From Pseudomonadota bacterium (lineage in GTDB: Bacteria > Pseudomonadota > Gammaproteobacteria > Steroidobacterales > Steroidobacteraceae), in contig JADIZR010000002.1 in NCBI GenBank assembly GCA_016704655.1, positions 62,001 to 126,000 of the forward strand: DNA of 64,000 nt. The letters run 5' to 3'. The translations under genes and the position numbers were made by a program. Position 1 is the first letter of the stretch, and the number at the start of each line of letters is the position of its first letter. Below the pieces are notes generated by a model. The model was not told the DNA's origin. It worked only from the letters and a program-made list of their open reading frames with translations, and searched no databases. Positions 1 to 7,826 of the stretch are shown here, in pieces.

Positions 1-3
1 CGC

Positions 4-675
4 TCATCGCGGTGGCAGGCGGCCCGTGATGAGCAGATGCCGGTCGGAGACGGTCCTGACGCTGAAACCGTCGAGACCGTGCGCCTGCAGTTGTGCGCGG
101 ATTTCGTCGGGCTCGAACGCGGCGCAGAGCGATGCGAGGAAGTCTAGGCGCAGCACCTCGGGCTCGTTCGCGGCGTACTGATCGACGATCGCCTGTGCCG
201 CCGCCACGGATTCCGGCCGGAACAGGTCCATCACGAGCACAGCTGCGCCGGGGGCACCCGCCTCGCGCACCGCGCGCCAGAACACGTCCGGATCGTGCAG
301 GTGATGCAGCAGGCTGTTGCTGACGACGGCGTCGTAGGTCGGCAACGGCAACGTGGCCCCCGGCAGCAGTCCCTCGATGAACTGCACGCGGCCGCCGAGT
401 TCCGGGGATTCGTGCAGGCTTTCGCTGGCAAACCGCAGCATCGCCGCCGAACCATCGATGCCATGCACGGTGAGGCCGGTACGGCGGGTCGCCAGGCGCA
501 GCACGATGTCGCCCGGACCGCAGCCCAGGTCGAGCACCGAGCCAGTCTTGAGGTCGGGAAACTCCGTCTCGAAATAGCCGACGAAGCGTTCGTTGGGCTC
601 GGCGAAGTCAGCCATCGCATAGGCGCGCGCCTGCTCGGCCTCGTCCATGAGTTCGGGTTCGGTGATGCGCTGCAT
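4..675 (-). CDS. Class I SAM-dependent methyltransferase
   Basis: A 223-residue protein with the Rossmann-type methyltransferase fold. Motif I (VLDLGCGPG, residues 47-55) binds S-adenosylmethionine, an acidic GIDGS strand follows near residue 73, and NSLLHHLHDP near residues 119-128 resembles the post-motif III segment of UbiE-like enzymes. The length suits a single-domain small-molecule methyltransferase. The substrate cannot be read from the sequence. It reads away from the small lipoprotein gene on the same strand, with about 30 bases between them. The methyltransferase fold is certain, the target is not. Confidence 0.9.
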   Translation of the reverse strand: MQRITEPELMDEAEQARAYAMADFAEPNERFVGYFETEFPDLKTGSVLDLGCGPGDIVLRLATRRTGLTVHGIDGSAAMLRFASESLHESPELGGRVQFIEGLLPGATLPLPTYDAVVSNSLLHHLHDPDVFWRAVREAGAPGAAVLVMDLFRPESVAAAQAIVDQYAANEPEVLRLDFLASLCAAFEPDEIRAQLQAHGLDGFSVRTVSDRHLLITGRLPPR

Positions 676-706
676 GGTCTCGCTCCGCCGCGGCCGCGGC
701 GCGGAG

Positions 707-982
707 CTAATTGCCGCCCGACTCGTCGCTTGCGCCGTCCGTCTGGGCGTCGATCGCCTCGTCGAGGTTACGTTTGGCGTCCATGGTCACGTCTTCCACG
801 GCACGCGCCCTGTCCTGGGTCTGGATCATGTCGTCCAGCACCGTCTCGTCCGTATCCCTGCCCAGCTCAAGGGCTTCTGCCTCAGCTGCGGCATCGCCCT
901 GCGGATCCGGCGCGGACGCCCCGCACGCGACGAGCAGCGAGAGCGCGAAGACAGCGAGCGGTAACCTGGCGGCGACGGACAT
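707..982 (-). CDS. Small putative lipoprotein, unknown function
   Basis: A 91-residue protein. The start MSVAARLPLAVF gives a clean signal peptide ending in a lipobox (LVAC, Cys20), so it is probably lipid-anchored. The mature part is short, acidic and rich in Ala/Asp/Glu with no recognised domain. The frame stays open upstream into the purine-rich repeat, because that repeat has a 9-base period, but a start there would add an unlikely TFLAFLPFLP-type leader. The internal ATG is therefore preferred. Function unknown. Confidence 0.6.
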   Translation of the reverse strand: MSVAARLPLAVFALSLLVACGASAPDPQGDAAAEAEALELGRDTDETVLDDMIQTQDRARAVEDVTMDAKRNLDEAIDAQTDGASDESGGN

Positions 983-1028
983 GGTGCTTCCCCCGGGCAA
1001 GGGCCCGGGCGGGGATTCTAGCGCAAGA

Positions 1029-1213
1029 GGAAGGGGAGGAAGGGGGAGGAAGGGGAGGAAGGGGAGGAAGGCGAGGAAGGCGAGGAAGGTCACGAAGGTC
1101 ACGAAGGATTCGGAAAGATCGGTCCGACTTCCTCCCCTTCCTAACCTTCCTAACCTTCCTAACCTTCCTAACCTTCCTAACCTTCCTCCCCTTCCTCCCC
1201 TTCCTCCCCTTCC
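1029..1213. repeat. Inverted arrays of purine/pyrimidine nonamers
   Basis: The left arm has about seven tandem units of the type GGAAGGGGA, drifting to GGAAGGCGA and GAAGGTCAC. After a spacer of about 30 bases the right arm runs as pyrimidine units, CTTCCTAAC repeated about five times and then CTTCCTCCC units. The arms can pair as a long imperfect stem. It sits directly after the stop codon of the downstream-reading hydrolase and upstream of the lipoprotein gene, both on the minus strand, so it could end or attenuate transcription between them. The same unit family recurs near 23.4, 29.9 and 56.9 kb. Confidence 0.85.
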
Positions 1214-1726
1214 TCAATGGAACTCGTCAATCTGAAAGAGGAAGTACGCGAAGAAATGGTTGATCGCGCGGATCTGGTCGAGGAGCTGATGGTCTGAATC
1301 GACGACGTGCAACGTCGCCTTCTGCTCTTTCGCGAAACGGATGCTGTTGTCGACCGGGATCACCTCGTCGCGCCAGCCGTGGACGATCGTCGTCGGACAG
1401 TGCGCGGGTCGCGGGCTGAATTTCTCGTAGCCGGGCATGTAGAGCGCCGGCGCCAGCAGGAACATGCCACGCGCCTGCAGCAGCGAGGAACCCGCCACCG
1501 ACACGTAACCCCCCATGCTGGATCCGACGAGCACCAGCGATCCACGCAAGTCCTTGCAGAACGCGAGCAGTCGCGTCACGCGCGCCTGCGGATCCTCGAT
1601 GCCGCGATAGTCGACGGATTCGACGTGGAAGCCCTCCTCGCGCGCGATTTCGGACATCGCCGCGATCTTGCTGCCCCACGGCTCACTGTCCTTGCCATGG
1701 GAAAATACGACGTATCGCTCGGTCAT
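1214..1726 (-). CDS. Alpha/beta hydrolase
   Basis: A compact 170-residue alpha/beta hydrolase. The nucleophile elbow GSSMGG places Ser70, Asp120 lies in HGWRDEVIP, and His146 lies in DSDHQ, giving a full catalytic triad in the right order. The size and early FSHGKDSEPWG motif resemble small YqiA/RBBP9-like serine hydrolases rather than lipases. The start is the ATG before TERYVVFSHG; the upstream in-frame extension is low-complexity and overlaps the intergenic gap. The gene stops right at the nonamer repeat. The substrate is unknown. Confidence 0.85.
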   Translation of the reverse strand: MTERYVVFSHGKDSEPWGSKIAAMSEIAREEGFHVESVDYRGIEDPQARVTRLLAFCKDLRGSLVLVGSSMGGYVSVAGSSLLQARGMFLLAPALYMPGYEKFSPRPAHCPTTIVHGWRDEVIPVDNSIRFAKEQKATLHVVDSDHQLLDQIRAINHFFAYFLFQIDEFH

Positions 1727-1796
1727 CCGGGAAGCGCTCCAGTCCGCATGCCGTGCATGATAAGGCTTTCGCGCACCGCGTAACGCGGTCTGGGTC

Positions 1797-2198
1797 TCAT
1801 TCGCCCGACCACAGTAACTGGTCCAGATCGCCCACGGCTGCGCCCCAGCCGTACCTGGCCAGGTCCACGCGTCCGCGCGCAGCTTCGATGCCTTCGGCGC
1901 GCAGCCGGGAAATCTGCCGCCCGCGCGCAGGCGAGCCTGCCGGAAAGGCGATGCGCCCACCGGCTGCGACCACTCGCTGCCACGGCACGCCGCTGTCCTG
2001 CGGCAGGCCGGCCAGCACCTTGCCGACGAGCCGGGCCTGGCGCGGAAGCCCGGCGCGAGCCGCGACGGCGCCGTACGTCGTCACCCGGCCACGAGGAATC
2101 CTGCGCACGACCCCGATGATGGCTGCGATCCGGCGTGCGCGCTCCACTGCATCGGCGGGCGCGCGCGCGCCAGGCGCAGGACGTGCGGTCTTCGGCAT
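1797..2198 (-). CDS. Alkyltransferase-like (ATL) DNA-repair protein
   Basis: A 133-residue protein of the Ada/Ogt DNA-binding family, with PRGRVTTYGAVA and VPWQRVV segments. Methyltransferases of this family have an acceptor cysteine in PCHRV. Here Trp73 takes that place (PWQRV), the mark of alkyltransferase-like proteins, which bind O6-alkylguanine without repairing it and hand it to nucleotide excision repair. A long UvrA gene lies about 36 kb away in the same window. ATGs at 2213 and 2210 are possible alternative starts; no start has a strong Shine-Dalgarno sequence. Confidence 0.85.
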   Translation of the reverse strand: MPKTARPAPGARAPADAVERARRIAAIIGVVRRIPRGRVTTYGAVAARAGLPRQARLVGKVLAGLPQDSGVPWQRVVAAGGRIAFPAGSPARGRQISRLRAEGIEAARGRVDLARYGWGAAVGDLDQLLWSGE

Positions 2199-2329
2199 GA
2201 TGGCTCGCATCATGCCATGCGTCGCGTCGCAGACTGCCCGGCCGGCGCGACCGTGAGCATTTGACAGGGCTCCGGTTGCGCAGGTCGGCGCGAGCAGCCG
2301 CTGATCTGACAGAATATTTGCCGGCACGG

Positions 2330-5300
2330 ATGAGATTTCCGGGAGCCGTGGCCCATCGAACGTTGACGCAGGACTGGAGTCGGTTGCGATTGCCGCACAT
2401 TGCACAACGCGAAACGGTCGGTTGGGCGTTCGCCGTGGATCGCGGCGGCACGTTCACCGACGTGGTCGGCACCGCGCCGGATGGCTCGCTGCACACCTGC
2501 AAGGTCCTGTCGCGGGACCCGCATCGTCCGGCCGATCCGGCATTGCGCGGCATCGACTTGCTGCTCGAACGGCACGGCGCTGCCTGCGGCCGGCGCGTGA
2601 CTTCGGTGCGACTCGGAACGACCGTCGCCACCAACGCCTTGCTCGAGCGCGCGGGCGCGCCGACGCTGCTGGTCACCTCGCAGGGCATGCGCGACGCGCT
2701 GCTGATCGGGTACCAGGATCGGCCCGACATCTTCGCGCGTGCCATCCGTCGCCCTTCTCCGCTGTACCGGGACGTTGTCGAGATTCCCGAGCGCGTGGAC
2801 GCCCAGGGGCAGGTGCTGCTGCCGCTGGACGAAACGGCGCTGCGCCGCGCGCTCGTGGCGGCGCGAGCGGCGGGCATCGAAGCCGTGGCCGTCGCGTTCC
2901 TGCACGGATTCCGGCATCCGGCCCACGAGATCCGCGCCGCGGAAATTGCACGCGCAGCGGGGTTTGGCGAAGTGATCGCATCGCACACTGCGGCGCCGCT
3001 GCTCGGCTTCGTGGCGCGCGGCGACACGACCGTGGCCGACGCCTACCTGTCGCCCATTCTCCTGCGTTACACGCAAACTTTCCGTGCCAGCCTGCGCGCA
3101 GCGCACGGCGACGCGACCGTCGCCTTCATGCAGAGCAACGGCGGGCTCGTCGATGGCGAGGGCTTTCGCGGCGTGAACGGCCTCTTGTCGGGTCCCGCCG
3201 GGGGCGTGGTCGGGATGATTGCCGCCGGCACCGCCGAAGGTCCGCGACGACTGATCGGCTTCGACATGGGAGGCACGTCGACGGACGTCAGCCTGTCCAC
3301 TGGCGACATCCCGAGGCGGTTTGCCGCCGAGATCGACGGGGTGCGGTTGCAGACTCCCATGGTCGACATCACCACGATCGCGGCGGGCGGTGGTTCGGTG
3401 CTGCGGTTCGCCGACGGCCGCCTGCAGGTGGGTCCCGCCTCCGCCGGCGCCGACCCCGGGCCGGCGTGTTACCGCCGCAACGGCCCCGCCACGATCACCG
3501 ATTGCAACGTCGTGCTGGGACGCATTCCAGCCGATCGCTTTCCACACGTCTTCGGCCCGACAGGCGCTCAGCCGATTGATCCGACCGCCTCACGCGCGCG
3601 ACTCGCCGAGCTGGCCGCGGCGGCGCACGACGAAGCGGGACTCGAGTACAGCGTGGAGGCACTGGCCGAAGCCTTCCTGCAGGTTGCCTGTGCGCGCATG
3701 GCCAACGCGATCCGCGAACTCGCCCTGCACCACGGCGAAGACCCGGCACGCTTCGGCCTGCTCTCATTTGGCGGCGCGGCGGGGCAGCATGCGTGCGCCG
3801 TGGCAGGGCTGCTCGGTGTCGACGAAGTCTTGCTGCATCCGCTCGCGGGCGTGCTGTCCGCTTATGGCATCGGCTTGACCGGTCGTCGCGCAATACGCCG
3901 TCGCACAGTCGAAGCCGCGCTCGATGCGTCGGGGCACGCGGCTGGCAGGCAGGCATTACAGGGACTCGAAGCCGATGCGCGTGATGACCTGCTGCGCCAG
4001 GGCGTCGCCGATTCGCTCGTCGAGGTGCGTGGCAGCGCGCACGTGCGGCTCGCGGGCTCCGACACGACGCTCGAACTTCCCTGGCAGCCCGCAGACAGGC
4101 TTCGCGTCGCATTCTTCGAGGCGCACCGCCAGCTCTACGGCTTCGCCGACGAATCGGCGAGCCTGGTCATCGGCTCAGTCATGGCCGAAGCCATCGAGCG
4201 GGTGGCAGCAGCCGCACCGAAGCTGGCCATCGCCAGGCAAGCGGTGACCGTCGACGCCGCAACGCCGGCTGCGAGTGCCTCGGTATGGATCGAGGGGGTC
4301 TCGCGCACAGTGCCAGTCGTCGCACGCCGCGACCTCGCACCGGGCGACCAGCTGCACGGACCCTTGCTGCTCTGCGAAGACGGCGCAACGAGCTGGATCG
4401 CTCCCGGCTGGGCGGGCCGCGTCGCGCCGAGCGGCCTGGTGGTCCTGCAACGGTCGCAGGCTGCACGCGGCATCACTCAGCCAGACGCAGCCGCCACCGA
4501 GCCCGATCCGATGCGGCTCGAGGTGTTCAACGCCTTGTTCATGCACGTCGCGGAGCAGATGGGCGCCGTGCTGCGACACACGGCCAGTTCGGTCAACATC
4601 AAGGAACGGCTCGACTTTTCGTGCGCGATCTTCGATGCCGCGGCGAACCTCGTGGCCAATGCACCACACATGCCGGTGCACCTGGGATCGATGGGCGCGA
4701 GCGTGGCCGCCGTGCTCGACGCGTTCGGCGACGACACGCGCCCCGGCGATGCCTACCTGGTGAACTCGCCGTACGCCGGCGGCACCCACCTGCCCGACAT
4801 GACGGTGGTCTCACCGGTCTTCGACGAGGCCGGCACCCGCGTCGAATTCTTCACGGCCTCGCGGGCGCACCACGCCGACGTGGGCGGAATCACGCCCGGC
4901 TCCATGCCGCCGGGCAGCCGCACCATCCGCGAGGAAGGCGCGCTGGTGGCGCCGACGCGCATCGTGCGGGAAGCGGTGCTCGATGAAGCAGGGCTGCGTC
5001 AGCTGTTCTGCGGCATCCCCTGGCCCGCACGGAATTTCCCGCAGAACCTCGCGGATCTGCGGGCGCAGCTGGCGGCTAATTCCCGTGGCGAGAGGGAATT
5101 GCGCCGCGCCGCAGCAGACCATGGCGGCGCCACGCTGCTCGCGTACATGCGCCACGTGCAGGACAACGCTGAACGCTGCGTGCGTCGCGCAATCCGCCGG
5201 CTGCGCGACGGCAGCTTTCGCTACGAGATGGACAACGGCCAGGTGATTGCCGTGCGCATCGCGGTCGAGCCGCAAGCCGGCACGGCCGTCGTCGACTTCG

Positions 5301-6040
5301 CGGGCACGTCGCCGCAACAGGCCAACAACTTCAACGCGCCACTTGCCGTGACGACCGCGGCCGTGCTCTACGTCTTCCGTACGCTGATCGACGAGCCGAT
5401 CCCGCTCAACGCGGGTTGCCTGCGACCGCTGACCATCGTCGTGCCGCACGGGTCGATGCTCGACCCGGTCGCGCCCGCAGCGGTGGTCGCGGGCAACGTC
5501 GAAACCTCGCAGTGCATCGTCGATGCGCTGTACGGAGCGCTGGGACTGCAGGCCGCCGCGCAAGGCACGATGAACAACTTCACTTTCGGCAACGAACGCT
5601 ATCAGTACTACGAAACCATAGCGGGCGGCGCAGGGGCCGGTCCGGATTTCGATGGCGCAAGCGGCGTGCAGACTCACATGACCAACTCGCGGCTCACCGA
5701 TCCCGAGGTGCTCGAGACGCGATTCCCCGTGCTGCTGCGCGAGTTCTCGATTCGTCACGGCTCCGGCGGCGCAGGCCGGCACCGCGGCGGCGACGGCCTC
5801 GTGCGGCGCGTGGAATTCCGGGAGGCGATGACGGCGAACGTGCTGGCCAATCATCGGCGCATTGCGCCGTTCGGCCTCGAGGGAGGTGCGCCCGGGGTGC
5901 CCGGGCGTAACACGGTCAGGCGGCGCGGTCGCGTCGAATCAGAAACGGTCGCCGCGACGTTCGGGCTCGCCGTAGAGCCGGGCGATGAGATTCAGGTCGA
6001 GACGCCGGGCGGCGGCGGCTTCGGGGCGCGGGGTGTCTGA
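2330..6040 (+). CDS. 5-oxoprolinase / hydantoinase A-B fusion
   Basis: About 1,236 residues, the normal size of ATP-dependent 5-oxoprolinases, which open 5-oxoproline to glutamate. The HyuA half has the phosphate-binding DRGGTFTDVV near the N-terminus and DMGGTSTDVSL near residue 315. The HyuB half starts near residue 720 (RLEVFNALFMHVAEQMG) and ends in the usual GGGGFG. It stands alone, not in an operon with hydantoin permeases. The start is uncertain: a TTG at 2261 opens the frame and other starts lie just before the first conserved block. Its last 102 bases overlap the oppositely oriented tail-sheath gene. Relatives include N-methylhydantoinases, so the exact substrate is an inference. Confidence 0.9.
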   Translation: MRFPGAVAHRTLTQDWSRLRLPHIAQRETVGWAFAVDRGGTFTDVVGTAPDGSLHTCKVLSRDPHRPADPALRGIDLLLERHGAACGRRVTSVRLGTTVATNALLERAGAPTLLVTSQGMRDALLIGYQDRPDIFARAIRRPSPLYRDVVEIPERVDAQGQVLLPLDETALRRALVAARAAGIEAVAVAFLHGFRHPAHEIRAAEIARAAGFGEVIASHTAAPLLGFVARGDTTVADAYLSPILLRYTQTFRASLRAAHGDATVAFMQSNGGLVDGEGFRGVNGLLSGPAGGVVGMIAAGTAEGPRRLIGFDMGGTSTDVSLSTGDIPRRFAAEIDGVRLQTPMVDITTIAAGGGSVLRFADGRLQVGPASAGADPGPACYRRNGPATITDCNVVLGRIPADRFPHVFGPTGAQPIDPTASRARLAELAAAAHDEAGLEYSVEALAEAFLQVACARMANAIRELALHHGEDPARFGLLSFGGAAGQHACAVAGLLGVDEVLLHPLAGVLSAYGIGLTGRRAIRRRTVEAALDASGHAAGRQALQGLEADARDDLLRQGVADSLVEVRGSAHVRLAGSDTTLELPWQPADRLRVAFFEAHRQLYGFADESASLVIGSVMAEAIERVAAAAPKLAIARQAVTVDAATPAASASVWIEGVSRTVPVVARRDLAPGDQLHGPLLLCEDGATSWIAPGWAGRVAPSGLVVLQRSQAARGITQPDAAATEPDPMRLEVFNALFMHVAEQMGAVLRHTASSVNIKERLDFSCAIFDAAANLVANAPHMPVHLGSMGASVAAVLDAFGDDTRPGDAYLVNSPYAGGTHLPDMTVVSPVFDEAGTRVEFFTASRAHHADVGGITPGSMPPGSRTIREEGALVAPTRIVREAVLDEAGLRQLFCGIPWPARNFPQNLADLRAQLAANSRGERELRRAAADHGGATLLAYMRHVQDNAERCVRRAIRRLRDGSFRYEMDNGQVIAVRIAVEPQAGTAVVDFAGTSPQQANNFNAPLAVTTAAVLYVFRTLIDEPIPLNAGCLRPLTIVVPHGSMLDPVAPAAVVAGNVETSQCIVDALYGALGLQAAAQGTMNNFTFGNERYQYYETIAGGAGAGPDFDGASGVQTHMTNSRLTDPEVLETRFPVLLREFSIRHGSGGAGRHRGGDGLVRRVEFREAMTANVLANHRRIAPFGLEGGAPGVPGRNTVRRRGRVESETVAATFGLAVEPGDEIQVETPGGGGFGARGV

Positions 6041-7732
6041 AGCAACGGCGGGCCGCTGATCGGGCGTCGGCGCGAACAACTCCTGCGCCAGCGTCCGGCG
6101 TGGCGCGGTGTCTTCGAGCAAGCCATCGGTCACGGGACGCGGCTGCTCGCGCACGGTGAAGCGTGTGCCTGGCGGCAACTGCCGCTGACTGACGGCCCGC
6201 ACGGTGCTGCCCTCGAGGCGATGAGTGAACATGAACGAGCGGTTCTCGCCAAGGCGCGGGGTGGGCAGCGAGACCAGGCAATGCACCACGCCGTTCCTGA
6301 CGTCTTCCAGCGTGTTGACGCGCTCATCGCAGACGACTTCGCAGTGCTGCGCGTCCGCGCCTTTGCCAAAGGCGCCGCTGGCGGCAAGTCCGAGCAGGAA
6401 GGTGTGCACCTGCCGTGCGAGCCGTGGCCAGGTGTTGCGGTCGCGCCCTTCGAAACGCGTCCAGCGTGTGCCGCTCTCGATGCTGTTGATGGTCAGCAAC
6501 TGCCGCCGACGGAACGTGAGCAGCGAACTTTCGGGGCCGGCGCCCGTTCCTCGCGCCAGCGTCTTCAGCTGCGCCGTGCCGGCAACGCTGGCACGGACGG
6601 CATGCAGCGGGTTGACCCCATGCGCCGTGAGCTTCTGGCAGTCGGCATCCGACAACAATTGCAGGGGGCGCGTGCCGGGACGCAGCAGGATCTGCTCGTC
6701 GGGCAGGCCGTCCCAGGGCGATCGTTGCGAATCCATGCGCGCGAGTGCACCCGCGACCGCGCCGCTGTTGGCGAAAGACTCGAAGCGGCCGCGCAACCGG
6801 TCGAACGCCTGCACGCGCGGGAAACAGGTGAACGCGGAATCGCTCTGGAACGCGAGTTCACGCAGTCCCTGCACTGCGTCATCGGTCGTCTGCCACGCAG
6901 CCGGCGGATCGACGACGAGCAGCGCGCGGTGGTCGCGGCAGAACTGCGTCGCGACCAGCAGCACGCCAGGCCCGATGTCGCGATCGCGCGCCGGTGGCGG
7001 CACGCAGACGAAATGCAGGTCCTCGACATCGCGCAATGCAAAGAGGCCGGTGCCGCGTTCAGCCGAGCCGATCAGGTCGTAATCGGTGAGCGGCGAGCCA
7101 TCGTCGCCATCGGGATTCGAATCGACGTAACCGATCGGGTGACGTGCGCCCGCACGGAACGTGCGGTCCGGACGCGCATTCGGCACGACGCCACGCACCC
7201 GCACCAGCAGGGATTCCTGCAGCGCCGAGGTGACGAATCGCGTGGTACCCGGCGCGGTCGACAGCCGCCGGAAAATTTCCTGATCTTCGATCTGCTCGGA
7301 GCCGAGCGTGCGCACGCGCTGCAGGACGAGGTTGAAGCGATCGTCCTCGCTGGGCGCGATGTTGTCGTAGTCGACGGAGGCTCGCAGGATTTCGCGCGTG
7401 CCTGGACTGAGTGCTTCGAGCACCAGCTTTTCGTCGCCGCAAGGCAGGCTGATGGTGACCGGCGCTCCGCCGTTCACGACGCGCACGATGACCGCCTCGC
7501 GGCCGCCGTTGTCGAAATACTGCTCGACGGCGTACGACAGCATGCTCGGCTGCCAGAGCCCGCCGAACACCTGCTGGTACTCGGCGTAATCGCGCACACG
7601 CACGGGACGGTTCACGGGGCCACGCAACGCACGGCCGACGAAACCCGTCGTCGCCGTAGGCAATCGAACGATCGGCACGTCTGCGCCAACCGCTTCCGTC
7701 ACCGTGATGCCAGTGTGGGCAATATCGCGCAA
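5939..7732 (-). CDS. Orphan contractile tail sheath family protein
   Basis: A 597-residue protein of the phage/contractile injection system sheath family. The N-terminus HTGITVTEA and TATTGFVGRALRGPVNRPV match the conserved start of sheath subunits, and the C-terminal domain has the hallmark stretch TRWTRFEGRDRNTWPRL around residues 420-436, followed by a CDERVN-type strand. The last 70 or so residues are Pro/Ala-rich and not part of the family core. No tube, baseplate, spike, ATPase, terminase or lysis gene lies nearby, so this is a lone sheath in a metabolic region. Start is a TTG; an in-frame stop lies upstream. A short ATG-led stretch in another frame (ATG at 7778) could be the true N-terminus if a base is missing. 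Confidence 0.88.
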   Translation of the reverse strand: MRDIAHTGITVTEAVGADVPIVRLPTATTGFVGRALRGPVNRPVRVRDYAEYQQVFGGLWQPSMLSYAVEQYFDNGGREAVIVRVVNGGAPVTISLPCGDEKLVLEALSPGTREILRASVDYDNIAPSEDDRFNLVLQRVRTLGSEQIEDQEIFRRLSTAPGTTRFVTSALQESLLVRVRGVVPNARPDRTFRAGARHPIGYVDSNPDGDDGSPLTDYDLIGSAERGTGLFALRDVEDLHFVCVPPPARDRDIGPGVLLVATQFCRDHRALLVVDPPAAWQTTDDAVQGLRELAFQSDSAFTCFPRVQAFDRLRGRFESFANSGAVAGALARMDSQRSPWDGLPDEQILLRPGTRPLQLLSDADCQKLTAHGVNPLHAVRASVAGTAQLKTLARGTGAGPESSLLTFRRRQLLTINSIESGTRWTRFEGRDRNTWPRLARQVHTFLLGLAASGAFGKGADAQHCEVVCDERVNTLEDVRNGVVHCLVSLPTPRLGENRSFMFTHRLEGSTVRAVSQRQLPPGTRFTVREQPRPVTDGLLEDTAPRRTLAQELFAPTPDQRPAVASDTPRPEAAAARRLDLNLIARLYGEPERRGDRF

Positions 7733-7826
7733 AGCCGCGCCCCGCCTCGAAAAACTGCTTTAAAGTACCATAAGTCATCGGCCTTCGAAGCGACCCCTGA
7801 CCCACCAGATGGCAGCGCGGTCGTAT

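Noticed and set aside
1029..1213. CRISPR array
   Set aside because: The repeat unit is 9 bases with no unique spacers, and no cas gene is in the window.
5939..7732. Prophage remnant
   Set aside because: Only one phage-like gene is present; no integrase, terminase, capsid or lysis gene and no attachment repeats were found.
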